This document shows positions 52,918 through 62,470 of a stretch of 64,000 nt of DNA, piece by piece. This DNA comes from Achromobacter veterisilvae (GTDB taxonomy: Bacteria; Pseudomonadota; Gammaproteobacteria; Burkholderiales; Burkholderiaceae_B), in the NCBI RefSeq assembly GCF_900496975.1, contig NZ_UFQC01000011.1, positions 140,988-204,987 on the forward strand. The letters are read 5' to 3'. The notes under the pieces were generated by a model. The model saw only the letters and a list, made by a program, of their open reading frames with translations, had not been told where the DNA came from and made no database searches. Positions within the stretch are counted from its first letter, which is position 1; each line of letters begins with the position of its first letter. The position numbers and the translations under genes were made by a program.

Positions 52918-53442
52918 ATGGATCCACAGGACGCGATCTTCGAATTGATCGAAGCGGCCGCGGGCGGCGTGCCGGTCATATTCGCTGATGAAGACGGGCC
53001 GCGCCCGGGTGCCCCCTACGTGACTCTGGCAGTCCGTTGGGCCCAGGCAAGCAACGCCGAGGCTGTGCGCATGGGCAACGATGGCATTCAGAGCGTACGG
53101 CAGCACGATGACGCCACTGTGGAGCTGCAGGCCTTCGGGTCCGCCGCCTATGACAGGCTGGACGAATTGGGGCTGCGGTTGCGGCACGCGCTGTACCAGG
53201 AACGTGCCGAGGCCCTGGGCCTGGCCCTCTTCGAGGTCGGCCGCCTGCAGAACATCCCGGTGCTGAGGGATGCGACGCGCTTCGAAAAGCGCGGCGTCCT
53301 GGAGCTCGGCATCCGGTACGCGCGCAGCTTCGCCGCGCCAGTCGGCATGATCGAGGCCGTGGAGGGCACCTTCGCGGTGACCGGCGGCACGACCGAATTT
53401 CCGGAAGCCCCTTTTTCCATTCCAGATGAGGCCTCGCCGTAG
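52918..53442 (+). CDS. tail terminator/completion protein, 174 aa
   Basis: ATG 52918 is chosen over 52912 because the GAGG sequence at 52905-52908 is better spaced. The N-terminal DPQDAIFELIEAAAGGVPVI and DEDGPRPGAPYVTLAVRW and the C-terminal FEKRGVLELGIRYARSF match phage LIC12616-type neck/tail completion proteins. It caps the tail tube before the head joins. Confidence 0.65.
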   Translation: MDPQDAIFELIEAAAGGVPVIFADEDGPRPGAPYVTLAVRWAQASNAEAVRMGNDGIQSVRQHDDATVELQAFGSAAYDRLDELGLRLRHALYQERAEALGLALFEVGRLQNIPVLRDATRFEKRGVLELGIRYARSFAAPVGMIEAVEGTFAVTGGTTEFPEAPFSIPDEASP

Positions 53443-53464
53443 CGCATCTGCATTTCGCCATCCG

Positions 53465-53485
53465 GCCGCCTTCAGGCGGCTTTTT
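53465..53485 (+). terminator. intrinsic terminator before the sheath gene
   Basis: GCCGCC (53465-53470)/GGCGGC (53475-53480) stem, TTCA loop, TTTTT. A second mid-operon terminator like the one before the capsid gene; both precede high-copy structural genes. Confidence 0.7.
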
Positions 53486-53499
53486 CTTTGGAGCCGCAA

Positions 53500-54858
53500 A
53501 TGGCAAATCTCGACCGGATCGTCAACGTGGCGATCTCTCTGAACACCACTGCCATCAAGGAGCAGAACTTTTCCGATGTCCTGGTGCTGGGTGCTCACGT
53601 CCTGGCCGTCAATCGGGTCCTGGTGGTTACCGAGGCCGCCGAGCTGTTGGGCCTGGGCATCAACCAGAACGACCCGCTCTATATCGCTGTCCGGGACGCG
53701 TTCAAGCAGATCCCGACCGTGCAGCGCGTTTTCGTGGGCCGGCGCCAGGTGGAAACCTCCCGCGTCACGGTGACCCGCGCGAGCGTGACGGTCTACAAGA
53801 TCACCATGCAATGGCGCGCGGCCGACGGCAGCGTCCAGTCCGCCGATGCGACCTTCACGGGTCTGGCCGACAGCACCCCGACGACGATCGCCGCCGGCCT
53901 GATCGCGGCCATCACGGCATCGGCCGCGCCGGTCACCGCGACGGCGGTGGGGGCCGAGATCTCCATTACGGCGGACGACGAGGGCACGGCCGTGGCGGTC
54001 AGCGTGAAAGGCAACCTCTCGGTCGCCATTCCGACCAGCGCCGAGACGCCTACGGCGGCGCTCACGGCGTGCCGTCAAGAGAATGCCGACTGGTACGGGG
54101 TGGCCCTGGCCAGCCGTGACGAAGCGGACATCCTGGACGCTGCGGAATGGGTCGAGTCCAACGGTTGCCTCTTCGGCGTCTCCAGCAGCCAGGCGGGCAT
54201 CATCGACGCGGCCATCGACACCGACTTGGCGTCGAAGTGCCAGCAGAAGCAGTACTTCCGCACGCACGTCTGGTACCACGGCAAGGCGGCCAGCGAAGCG
54301 CTGGAGGCCGCGGTGATGGCGAACCGCTTCACCTTCTACCCGGGGGGCGAGACCTGGGCGAACGTGCGCTTGGCGGGCGTCACCTACGACAACCTGGCCG
54401 AAGGCAAGGCCTTGGCCGCCCACGCCAAGAACGCCAACACGTTCGAGCAGATGCGCAACTTCGCCATCACGCAGAAGGGCAAGGTGGCGGCGGGCGAATG
54501 GATTGACGTCATCCGCGGGCGCGACTGGCTGGCGGAGCAGGTCAAGATCGAAGTCGCGACCCAGCTTATCAACGCCAACGGGAAGGTGCCGTTCACGGAT
54601 GGCGGTATCCAGATCCTGGCCAACGGCCTGCGCAAGGCGCTGCTGCTGGGCCAGTCGCGCGGGCTCATCGCGCCTGATGAGATCGACGGCGCCGGCAACA
54701 AGATCCCGGGCTTCGTGCTCTCGATCCCGCGGTCGATGGACGTTTCGACCAACGACAAGGCAAACCGCATCCTGCGCGACCTGAAGTTCAGCGCGCGCCT
54801 GGCCGGCGCGATCCACGTTGCCGAGATCAAGGGCAACCTCACCTATCAACAAATCTAA
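53500..54858 (+). CDS. tail sheath protein (DUF3383)
   Basis: A 452-residue DUF3383 protein: N-terminal LDRIVNVAISLNTTAIKEQN, an inserted domain rich in Thr/Ala (about 80-185), and C-terminal YQQI, with the QKQYFRTHVWYHGKAASEAL core. DUF3383 proteins form the contractile sheath of small-genome myoviruses. Followed directly by the tube gene. Confidence 0.85.
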   Translation: MANLDRIVNVAISLNTTAIKEQNFSDVLVLGAHVLAVNRVLVVTEAAELLGLGINQNDPLYIAVRDAFKQIPTVQRVFVGRRQVETSRVTVTRASVTVYKITMQWRAADGSVQSADATFTGLADSTPTTIAAGLIAAITASAAPVTATAVGAEISITADDEGTAVAVSVKGNLSVAIPTSAETPTAALTACRQENADWYGVALASRDEADILDAAEWVESNGCLFGVSSSQAGIIDAAIDTDLASKCQQKQYFRTHVWYHGKAASEALEAAVMANRFTFYPGGETWANVRLAGVTYDNLAEGKALAAHAKNANTFEQMRNFAITQKGKVAAGEWIDVIRGRDWLAEQVKIEVATQLINANGKVPFTDGGIQILANGLRKALLLGQSRGLIAPDEIDGAGNKIPGFVLSIPRSMDVSTNDKANRILRDLKFSARLAGAIHVAEIKGNLTYQQI

Positions 54859-54868
54859 CGGGGCGACT

Positions 54869-55297
54869 ATGTCCGTAAATACTTACGATCCCGGCCAGGT
54901 CAAGGTCATCATGGGCGCGATCGACCTGAGTGGCTTTGCCGAAGACACCTTTGTCAACGTCACCGAAATCGGGGAGGGCATTTCCTCGGTTTCCGGCGCG
55001 GACGGCGAAGTTGCGCGCTCGATGTCGCGAGATTCGCGCCTGCGCATCGTCGTGACGCTGTTGCAGACCAGCGCCAGCAATGCGTTGCTGACCGCTCTGC
55101 ACCAAGCCGACAAGGCGACGGACGGCCAGGGCGTCGTGCCCGTGGCGGTCACGGACCTGCGCGGCAAGTCGCTGCATGCTGCCGATTCCGCCTGGGTCGT
55201 CAAGACGGCCGACGCAGGCTATGCCGCGAAGGTGGGAAGCCGGGAGTGGACGATCGAGACCGGCCCGTCCATCAACGTCGTGGGAGGTAACGCCTGA
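54869..55297 (+). CDS. tail tube protein (DUF3277)
   Basis: A 142-residue DUF3277 protein from ATG 54869. Segments YDPGQVKVIMGAIDLSGFAE, FVNVTEIGEGISSVSGADG and LRIVVTLLQTSASNALLT fit the tube fold of phage tail hexamers. The tube passes DNA and is surrounded by the DUF3383 sheath. Confidence 0.85.
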   Translation: MSVNTYDPGQVKVIMGAIDLSGFAEDTFVNVTEIGEGISSVSGADGEVARSMSRDSRLRIVVTLLQTSASNALLTALHQADKATDGQGVVPVAVTDLRGKSLHAADSAWVVKTADAGYAAKVGSREWTIETGPSINVVGGNA

Positions 55298-55782
55298 TGA
55301 GCCGCACTATCTCGGTGCCGATCGGCGCCACCACCTTCCACATCTCCAAGTTCGACGCCTTCCGCCAGTTGGAGCTGCTGGGGGACCTGCAAAAGGAAGT
55401 GCTGCCGGCCGCCGGCGGGCTGCTGTCGGCTGTGTTCAGCGAAGGTGGGCCCGAACAAGCCCGCGACGATCTGGCCATGGCGCAGGCGCTGCGCGATCTG
55501 TCTGTCCGGCTCGGTGGCGGGGAGCTCAAGAAGTGGGCCAACCTGCTTATTGATCCCGAACTGGTCAGCTTCGAACTGTCCGGCCGGGACCCCCAGAAGC
55601 TCACCGAACCCCGTCGCGGCCTCGCGTTCGAGGACTTCTCCCAGATCCTTGAACTGATGTTCCACATTCTGATGCACAACTTCTCGGGCCCTTTCGCGCA
55701 ATGGGCCGGCCGCTTTGGTCCGGCCCGCGCGAAGCTGGGGACGCTGTCGGCCAGTTTGAAGCCGCCTTCGAGCGAGAGCTAG
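55297..55782 (+). CDS. tail assembly chaperone, G-type
   Basis: A 161-residue protein. The conserved ISKFDAFRQLELLGDLQKEV start and RGLAFEDFSQILELMFHI helix match phage tail assembly chaperones. It precedes the tape measure gene and overlaps a second frame (55701-55928) in the -1 phase. Confidence 0.75.
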   Translation: MSRTISVPIGATTFHISKFDAFRQLELLGDLQKEVLPAAGGLLSAVFSEGGPEQARDDLAMAQALRDLSVRLGGGELKKWANLLIDPELVSFELSGRDPQKLTEPRRGLAFEDFSQILELMFHILMHNFSGPFAQWAGRFGPARAKLGTLSASLKPPSSES

Positions 55783-55928
55783 TCATCTGGCGGCCCGTGC
55801 TTGCCGGGCACATCGGCGTGGACGCGGTCCGCCGCGGTGAGGTCGACCTGCTCGACATCATGAAGCTGAACGCGCTCATGGACGCGCAGGAAGCCGCCCA
55901 GGCACATGCACGTAGGAAAGCACAATGA
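55701..55928 (+). CDS. tail chaperone extension in the -1 frame (GT-type)
   Basis: Open frame in the -1 phase overlapping the chaperone gene by 82 bases. Its downstream part IWRPVLAGHIGVDAVRRGEV followed by LLDIMKLNALMDAQEAAQAH continues the TAC theme and ends in the tape measure start. It could be read by -1 frameshift near the end of the chaperone; T-TTG-AAG at 55754-55760 and G-GGG-ACG at 55738-55744 are not ideal slip sites. Independent translation is also possible. Confidence 0.55.
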   Translation: MGRPLWSGPREAGDAVGQFEAAFERELVIWRPVLAGHIGVDAVRRGEVDLLDIMKLNALMDAQEAAQAHARRKAQ

Positions 55929-58066
55929 CAATCGCGCGCGAACTCATCACCCTCCTGCGGTACCAGGTGGACGAATCTGGCCTGAAAAGGTACCAGGACG
56001 CTTACCAGGCCACGCAGGAGAAACTGAGCAAGACCGGCAGCCAGGGCTTGCGGGCGATGCGCCAGGTGGTTACTGGATCGGGCCTGTCCGGCCTGGCCGC
56101 GCGCGCGCGAGCAGGCTTCGGCGCGGTGCGCGAGGTCGGTGCGGGCGTCTGGGAGGGCGCTCGCCTCGGGATTCAGGACGCGCGCCAAGCGCAGGAGCGG
56201 CTCACCCGCGCCCAATGGAATGGCACGCGAGCCGTCAAGGAGCAGGTCAGCGCGTACGAAGGCTTGCGCAAGATCGTCGGCGCCTACCTGGGCTTCTCGT
56301 TGCTGAAGCGGATATCGAATGGTATCGACGCCTGGGGGCAGATGGCGGCACGCATGCGCCAGGCGACTGCCTCGGCGCAGGAATACGGGGAGGTGGACAA
56401 GGAGCTCGCCCGGATCTCTCGCCTGACGTATAAGGCATACGACGACAACGCCGAGCTTTTCGTGCGGACGCGTCGCACGATGGCGGATCTGGGAAAGACG
56501 ACGCAGGACACCGTCGACGTGACGGAGGGCCTGTCGCTGGGGATGGCGCTGTCTAGCACCAAGGCCCAGGACCAGGAGTCTGTCATTTCGGCCCTGACTG
56601 CCGCCATCATGCAGGGCAAGCTGGGGATGGAACAGTACGCCACCCTTATGCGGGCGGCGCCGCGCCTGCAGGTAGCCTTGGCTGACGGCCTGGGCATCAC
56701 CACCGACAAGCTGCTCGAGCAAGTCAAGGCGGGCAAGGTCACCACCAACCAGTTCCTGCCGGCGCTGCAGGGCCAACTGGCAAAAATGCGGGTCGAGGCC
56801 GAGGCCATGCCGGTCACCGTGGCCGACGCGCTGACGGTATGGAACAACGCCTTCCAGCGGTTTTTCGGGCAACTGCAGCTCGGACGCGCGGCAGTCGGCG
56901 GCGTGACGGCCACCATCGAGGTGCTGGCCGACAACATCAGTACGGTGATCAAGCTGCTGGCCCTGGCCGGCGGCGCGTGGGGGCTTGTGAAGCTGCGCGA
57001 CTGGCTGCGTCTGGCGACGTTCCAATCCGGCGGATTGATCCGTTCACTGGTGGGCGCCACGCGTGGCGCGCTGAAGTTGGACAGTGCCATGGCCATGCGC
57101 CGCGGGCCGGCCGGCGCGCTGCGCATGCTGGCGCTCTGGAATCGGTCACTGGCGCCGCTGTTGCGCATGGCGGCGATCCTGTATTCCATTTACCTGCTGG
57201 TAGATGACATTGGCGTGTGGTTCCGGGGCGGCGATTCGGTCTTTGGAGACCTCATCGGCCCGGTGGAGGAATGGAAAGGCGAGATCGAAGCGGTCAAGAA
57301 TTTCGTCATCCAGATCAAGGACCTTCTTGGCGGGGCGGGGCAGGCCTTGGGCCCCTGGATCTCCAAGTGGGGAACCGTCACCGTATTGGCCTATGGCCTC
57401 TGGAGGATTCTGTCGCCGATCCGAGGTTTGCTCGTGTTCTTGGCCACGCGCGTCGTGCCATTGTTGTGGGCGGCGTTCGCCGCGCATCCGATCGGGCGCA
57501 TCATCAGCTTGGTGCTGGGCGGACTGCTGCTGATCTGGCAGAACTGGGATCGCATCAGCAAGTTCTTCGGTGAAACCTGGGATGAGTTCAAGGCGAAAGG
57601 CATAGAGGCGCTGGACGGGCTTTTGGGCTTCTTCAACGACCTCGGCGGGCGGATGATCGCCAAGATTCAAGAGATAGGCAACGCCATCCAGACCTGGATT
57701 ACCGACAAGGTCGAGGCCGCGACCAGGTGGCTAAAGGAGCTGTTGCCCGGGCAGATGCTGACAGACGACCAACGGGCGCTGATGACGAGCCCGCGGGGGG
57801 CGCTGGGCGCTCAGCCCCAGTGGCAAGCGTTCGCGTCCGGCGCCGGCGTTCCCACGGTGTCGGCCGGCGCGGCTGTGCGCGCGGGGGGCGTCGCTGGTCC
57901 CGCGCAGGTGGACATCCACAACGAGGTCACGGTCAACGCTTCTGGGGCCGACCCCAACGCCGTCGCCGGTGCGACTCGGCGCGGGTTGGAAAGCACTCAG
58001 CGCCGCAGCATTGACCGGATGTCGCGCGTTCTTGGCGCCCCTATGGGGGTTGAGGTTGCACCGTGA
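55925..58066 (+). CDS. tail tape measure protein
   Basis: A 713-residue helical protein that overlaps the chaperone extension by 4 bases. It has an N-terminal coiled-coil region, the conserved tape-measure domain (about 130-310: SVISALTAAIMQGKLGMEQY; LLEQVKAGKVTTNQFLPALQ), two hydrophobic stretches in the middle (about 405-425 and 520-535) and a Gly/Ala-rich tail. Its length sets tail length; 713 residues predict a short tail. It is ejected into the cell envelope during infection. Confidence 0.88.
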   Translation: MTIARELITLLRYQVDESGLKRYQDAYQATQEKLSKTGSQGLRAMRQVVTGSGLSGLAARARAGFGAVREVGAGVWEGARLGIQDARQAQERLTRAQWNGTRAVKEQVSAYEGLRKIVGAYLGFSLLKRISNGIDAWGQMAARMRQATASAQEYGEVDKELARISRLTYKAYDDNAELFVRTRRTMADLGKTTQDTVDVTEGLSLGMALSSTKAQDQESVISALTAAIMQGKLGMEQYATLMRAAPRLQVALADGLGITTDKLLEQVKAGKVTTNQFLPALQGQLAKMRVEAEAMPVTVADALTVWNNAFQRFFGQLQLGRAAVGGVTATIEVLADNISTVIKLLALAGGAWGLVKLRDWLRLATFQSGGLIRSLVGATRGALKLDSAMAMRRGPAGALRMLALWNRSLAPLLRMAAILYSIYLLVDDIGVWFRGGDSVFGDLIGPVEEWKGEIEAVKNFVIQIKDLLGGAGQALGPWISKWGTVTVLAYGLWRILSPIRGLLVFLATRVVPLLWAAFAAHPIGRIISLVLGGLLLIWQNWDRISKFFGETWDEFKAKGIEALDGLLGFFNDLGGRMIAKIQEIGNAIQTWITDKVEAATRWLKELLPGQMLTDDQRALMTSPRGALGAQPQWQAFASGAGVPTVSAGAAVRAGGVAGPAQVDIHNEVTVNASGADPNAVAGATRRGLESTQRRSIDRMSRVLGAPMGVEVAP

Positions 58067-58077
58067 AGGGGTAGACG

Positions 58078-58689
58078 ATGAGCTTTGTTTCTTTGGTTTT
58101 TGGGTGGGGGGGCGGTAGCAGCATCGGCGTCATCCCCCTTGATGCGCTCATCAGCGAAGCGACGGAATTGGAAAGCGAAGCCACCAGCTACGCCGTGGAG
58201 GATGGGCCGCCCGTGACGGATCACATCGCGCAGGATTCCGAGCGCCTGGCATTGGATGGCTGGGTGACCGCTGCAGAAGCGACTCTGCTGGGCGGATTGG
58301 GCAGGGACCTGGCCGGCGCGCCCAATTCACTGGGCACTGGGCGCCAGAAGCTGATCAGCGCCAAGGCGGCGCTGCGCAAGATCCATGCGGACCGCCTGCC
58401 CATCACCATTACCACGGGGCTGGACGTCTATGCGGACTTTGCCATGACTCGGTGTTCAATCGGGCGCACCAACGACGGCGGCGACAAGATCTCCATCACG
58501 GCCGAGCTTCGGAAGATTCGCAAGGTCACACTGCGCCAGGCCGACATTCCCCCCGAAAAGACCAGCGGCTCGGCCTCGGGAAAGGCCGGTGGCACGAAGA
58601 CCAACGCCGGCAAGGCCAACGGCGCGGAGCCGACTCCGCGTGAGCAGTCGGAGCTGAAAGGCAAGGTCGGCACGATATTCGGGGGGTAG
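58078..58689 (+). CDS. Dit-like baseplate protein
   Basis: A 203-residue protein. ATELESEATSYAVEDGPPVTDH then ERLALDGWVTAAEATLLGGL match the N-terminal domain of Dit-like baseplate proteins, followed by ITITTGLDVYADFAMTRCSIG. The C-terminal 55 residues are Lys/Gly/Ala-rich and disordered. It links tail tube and baseplate. Confidence 0.75.
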   Translation: MSFVSLVFGWGGGSSIGVIPLDALISEATELESEATSYAVEDGPPVTDHIAQDSERLALDGWVTAAEATLLGGLGRDLAGAPNSLGTGRQKLISAKAALRKIHADRLPITITTGLDVYADFAMTRCSIGRTNDGGDKISITAELRKIRKVTLRQADIPPEKTSGSASGKAGGTKTNAGKANGAEPTPREQSELKGKVGTIFGG

Positions 58690-58693
58690 GCCA

Positions 58694-59026
58694 GTGCAGA
58701 AAATTCCCGTCATAGACGCCAATGACAGCTTGACCGAGGTGGAGCTCGAGGGCGTTACCTACTTCCTGCAACTTTCCTGGAACAGCGAGGCCGAGCAGTG
58801 GACGCTCTCGATCGAGAATGCCTACAGCGAAGTCATCATCGCAGGCATTGCCGTTGTGCCAGACAGGCCGCTGCTGACCTGGTACCGGCATCTAGCCGTG
58901 CCACCTGGCGAACTGGTCGCGCTGGCGCCGGACCGCCGGAACACCATCAGCCGCGAGGCGCTGCCGGCCGGTCAGGTGGCGCTGATCTATGTCGAGTCCT
59001 CGGAGGTTGCAAATGGCGCGGTTTGA
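58694..59026 (+). CDS. baseplate plug protein (Pam3 gp18-like)
   Basis: A 110-residue beta-rich protein with GTG start (58694). The VEGVTYFLQLSW pattern and YSEVIIAGIAVVPDRPLLTWYRHL match the small plug-type baseplate proteins of Pam3-like cyanomyophages. It overlaps the hub gene by 14 bases. Confidence 0.7.
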   Translation: MQKIPVIDANDSLTEVELEGVTYFLQLSWNSEAEQWTLSIENAYSEVIIAGIAVVPDRPLLTWYRHLAVPPGELVALAPDRRNTISREALPAGQVALIYVESSEVANGAV

Positions 59027-59930
59027 TCGAGTCTACCGGCTGCTGGTGGGCAAGCCCAAACAGAAGGGCATCGAGATCGTCCAGCCCATGCGCATCACGT
59101 TCGATGTCACCAAGGACGCCGCAGAGGAGCCGAACGAGCATGTCATCCGTATTTACAACCTGGCTGAATCCACGCGCCGCGCCCTCGAGGAGCCAGGGCT
59201 CATGTGTGTGCTGTACGCCGGGTACGCGGAAGAGGACGGCCCGCTGCTGATGGCTGCGGGCAGCGTCGTCTTCGCCTATACAAAGTTCGAGCAGCCCGAC
59301 GTGGTCACCGAACTTATCGTGATGGATGGCTACGCCGAGGTGCGGGACACGGCGGTCTCCATCGGGCTTGGCCCGGGCGCGCAGGCGTCGTCGATCATCC
59401 GCGACATAGCGCGGCAGATGGGCCTGCCGCTGGTCATGGCCGACGACGTACCGGACCGGCGCTGGCAGCAGGGTTTTTCATTCTACGGAGCCGCGCGTAC
59501 GGCGCTGCACAAGGTTACGCAAGGGACCGGCCTGGAATGGTCGATCCAGAACCAGCAGCTTCAGGTTGTGGCGCGCAAGGGCACGACGCGCCGGCAGGCC
59601 GTGGTGCTGGCGGCGGACACTGGCCTGCTGGGATACCCGGAACGGACGCGCGAGGCGGCGCGGGAGAAGGCCAAGGTAAAGGACAAGACCACGGGCGACA
59701 ACGTAAACCTCGTCAGCGCTCGCCAGCAGCGCGATGGATGGCGCGTCACGTCCCTGCTATTGCCCACGCTGAATCCGGGCGATCCGGTGAAGCTGGAAAG
59801 CCGGACCGTGGACGCATTTCTACGCATAGAAACACTGCGCAGCACAGGCGATAGCGCCGGCGGCGACTGGCAAACCGGGCTCGAACTGGTCGACAGGCAC
59901 GCGCCGCCAAAGAAGAAGGCAAAGTCATGA
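59013..59930 (+). CDS. baseplate hub protein
   Basis: A 305-residue protein from ATG 59013. N-terminal IEIVQPMRITFDVTKDAAEEPN with HVIRIYNLAESTR, a domain PGAQASSIIRDIARQMGLPL, and C-terminal VTSLLLPTLNPGDPVKLES are typical of gp27/gpD-like hub proteins. It makes the ring that holds the spike. Overlaps the spike gene by 4 bases. Confidence 0.8.
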   Translation: MARFDRVYRLLVGKPKQKGIEIVQPMRITFDVTKDAAEEPNEHVIRIYNLAESTRRALEEPGLMCVLYAGYAEEDGPLLMAAGSVVFAYTKFEQPDVVTELIVMDGYAEVRDTAVSIGLGPGAQASSIIRDIARQMGLPLVMADDVPDRRWQQGFSFYGAARTALHKVTQGTGLEWSIQNQQLQVVARKGTTRRQAVVLAADTGLLGYPERTREAAREKAKVKDKTTGDNVNLVSARQQRDGWRVTSLLLPTLNPGDPVKLESRTVDAFLRIETLRSTGDSAGGDWQTGLELVDRHAPPKKKAKS

Positions 59931-60625
59931 ATCAAAATCTGGTCTCCGTGCTTCGCGCGCTAATCGCCAGCGAGCTGGCCGAGGTGTACACGACGTTGCC
60001 AGGCGTGGTTGTGGCGTACGACGGCGAGTTCGTCACTGCCCGGCCGGCGCTGGCGAAACGTCTGGCGAACGGCGAAGTGCTGCGGGCGCCCCAGATTGTT
60101 CGCGTGCCGGTCTGCTGGCCCGCGGGCGACATCAACGGCGCGCAGGCGCTTATCTCGGTACCTCTCAAGAAGGGTGATCCGATCAAGCTGTCCTTTTCCG
60201 CCCGCGCCCTGGAAAACTGGTTGGCGGGCAGTGATGGTCCGCCGGACGATCCGCGGCAGTTCGATCTTTCCGACGCCTTCGCGACGTCAGTGGTGCGGCC
60301 AGGCTCCGTATCGGCCGACACGGAGAACGTCTGCATCCGGTACGGGCCCGGAACGCTGAAGCTGACGCCGGAAGGGAACCTGATCATGCACGTCAATACG
60401 TGGACCGTCGACATGGCGGAGGGCGTATTCAATGGGCCGCTGACCGTGAACGGGCTGCTGACCTACACCCGGGGTTTGAGCGGCTCGGGAGGCGATGGCG
60501 GTGCCAAGACCAGCATCGATGGCAACGTGAACTTCCGCAACGGCACGCTGACTCACAACGACACTGACGTGGGCGCTCACCACAAGCATCCCTATGCCGG
60601 TGGCATCACAGAGGAGCCCGTCTGA
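59927..60625 (+). CDS. central spike protein (Gp138 N-terminal type)
   Basis: A 232-residue protein. The N-terminal OB-fold (about 10-120) has TTLPGVVVAYDGEFVTARPA and VPVCWPAGDINGAQALISVP. The C-terminal beta-helix (about 140-215) repeats short strands (WTVDMAEGVFNGPLTVNGLL) and ends with a His-rich HHKHPYAGG, a metal-binding tip as in phage membrane-piercing spikes. It punctures the outer membrane. Confidence 0.82.
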   Translation: MNQNLVSVLRALIASELAEVYTTLPGVVVAYDGEFVTARPALAKRLANGEVLRAPQIVRVPVCWPAGDINGAQALISVPLKKGDPIKLSFSARALENWLAGSDGPPDDPRQFDLSDAFATSVVRPGSVSADTENVCIRYGPGTLKLTPEGNLIMHVNTWTVDMAEGVFNGPLTVNGLLTYTRGLSGSGGDGGAKTSIDGNVNFRNGTLTHNDTDVGAHHKHPYAGGITEEPV

Positions 60626-60984
60626 TGAGCCTAGATATTGCACTTTCCGACGATGGCGACCTGGCCCTGGACTTGATGGGCGCCACGCGGCTGATCGTCG
60701 GCGCAGACCGCGTTCGCCAGCAGATCAAGATCTCCCTGCAGGCATTCCTGGGCGAATGGTTCCTCGATACCTCCTTCGGGGTGCCTTACTTCGAGAGCAT
60801 TCTGGTCAAGAACCCCGACAGGGCCTCCATCGAGGCCGTGCTGCGCGCACGCATCGTCGACGTCCCAAGCGTGACTGCCGTCCGGCGGCTCGGCCTGGAA
60901 ATTGACCGCACCGCGCGCGAGCTGCGGGTGACGTTTGTGGCCGATACCACGGAAGGGCTGGTAGACGACATCGTGACGCTGTAG
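60625..60984 (+). CDS. baseplate wedge protein (gp25-like)
   Basis: A 119-residue gpW/gp25-like protein. The signature is QQIKISLQAFLGEWFLDTSFGVPYFESIL, with the conserved EWF and GVPY. It connects sheath and baseplate wedge and has intrinsic lysozyme-like fold in T4 relatives. Confidence 0.88.
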   Translation: MSLDIALSDDGDLALDLMGATRLIVGADRVRQQIKISLQAFLGEWFLDTSFGVPYFESILVKNPDRASIEAVLRARIVDVPSVTAVRRLGLEIDRTARELRVTFVADTTEGLVDDIVTL

Positions 60985-61018
60985 GCGTCTCAAACACAGA
61001 AAATTCAAGAGGTTACCT

Positions 61019-62470
61019 ATGGCCTACGGTGTAACGCCGGACGGGTTCGTGCGCATGCGCCTGCCCGAAATTCGCCAGGAGATTGTTGCGGACCTTCGCG
61101 CGAAGCTGCTTGCGGCGGGCGTGGCTGAAAATGTGGAAACCCGGCCCGATAGCATCACCGGGCTATTGATCGACACGTTCGCGGAGCGCGAGGCGGCTTT
61201 GTGGGAACAGGCGGAAGGCGTCTACCTGGCCATGTACCCCGGATCCGCCAAGGGAGTATCTCTTGATCGCGCTGTGTCGTTCACGGGCGTCAAGCGCGGG
61301 GGGGATGAGCAATCCCGCGCCTACGTCGTGCTGTATGGAGTGAGCGGCACAAGGGTCCAAGAAGGTGCCCAGATTCGCCACCGCGTCAGCCAAAACCTGT
61401 GGCGACTCGATGGCGACGTGCAGATATTGCCCGGCGCGGCGGCCGACGTGACGCTGCAGCCGACAGTGCAGCCCAATGCGTTGTACTCGGTCACCATCGA
61501 CGGGCAGGCCTATTCCTACACCTCCGCGGCCGTGGCGAATCTGCCATCCATCCTTGTTGGTCTCGTCGCGGCGCTTTCCTCCAGCAATCTCGATGTTTCC
61601 AGCGATGGCGCGGCCGTTCGAGTGCATACGGGCGGTCGGACAGCGGCCGCGTTTTCCTGGTCTGCGAACTTGGCGTTGGCGCGACTGGGCTCGCCGGGGC
61701 TGGCCTTGTCTGAGGATGCCTCCGAAGAGATCGCCGCGGTGGGCGACCTGAACGCCATTGTGACGGCCGTGGACGGCTGGGACGCGGTCGATAACCTGCA
61801 GGCGGGCACCGCCGGCCGGCTGGCCGAGAACGATGCGGAACTGAGCGCCCGCTATCCGTCCGGATTGTTTCGGCTCGGCGCGGGCACGCGACCGAGTATC
61901 GCGCCCAATGTCCGGGACCGAGCCCCTGGTGTGCGCGCTATCAAGGTGTTCGAAAACGATGCGGACGAGCCGGACGCAGCGGGCCGCGTGCCGCACTCCA
62001 TTCACGTCGTCGTCGACGGCGGCCTGGACGAGGAACTGGCCGATGTGATCTTTCGGACGAAAGGGGGCGGAATTGACACCAACGGCGCCGTCGAGGTGAT
62101 CGTCTTAGACGAAGAGGGGGCGCAGCAGCCCATCCGTTTCGACCGCCCGCAGCGGGTTTACGTGTGGGTGTCGGCCGAGTTGACGCTACTGCCGTCATCC
62201 GAACAAGTTTTTCCGCCTACGGGGCTCGACGACGTCGCGGACGATCTGGCCGCGGCCGGGGACAGCTTCTCGATTGGCGACGACGTCATCCGCCAGCGGC
62301 TGTTCGGCGCGATCTACAAGACGGCCGGCATCAAATCGGTGGTGCTTGCTCTGGCCTCCTCGACGGACCCAGCCTTTGTGCCGGGGCCCGACGACTTCGC
62401 GGAGGAGAACGTCGAGATTCTGGATGCTCAGGTGGCGGTGTTCGATCGCTCACGCATCAAGGTGACCTGA
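61019..62470 (+). CDS. baseplate J-like protein
   Basis: A 483-residue baseplate J family protein. The N-terminal helix region (IRQEIVADLRAKLLAAGVAE), the central Ala/Ser-rich beta domain and the C-terminal domain with LRQRL-like IRQRLFGAIYKTAGIKSV fit J proteins. Six copies form the wedges. It overlaps the next gene by one base. Confidence 0.85.
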   Translation: MAYGVTPDGFVRMRLPEIRQEIVADLRAKLLAAGVAENVETRPDSITGLLIDTFAEREAALWEQAEGVYLAMYPGSAKGVSLDRAVSFTGVKRGGDEQSRAYVVLYGVSGTRVQEGAQIRHRVSQNLWRLDGDVQILPGAAADVTLQPTVQPNALYSVTIDGQAYSYTSAAVANLPSILVGLVAALSSSNLDVSSDGAAVRVHTGGRTAAAFSWSANLALARLGSPGLALSEDASEEIAAVGDLNAIVTAVDGWDAVDNLQAGTAGRLAENDAELSARYPSGLFRLGAGTRPSIAPNVRDRAPGVRAIKVFENDADEPDAAGRVPHSIHVVVDGGLDEELADVIFRTKGGGIDTNGAVEVIVLDEEGAQQPIRFDRPQRVYVWVSAELTLLPSSEQVFPPTGLDDVADDLAAAGDSFSIGDDVIRQRLFGAIYKTAGIKSVVLALASSTDPAFVPGPDDFAEENVEILDAQVAVFDRSRIKVT

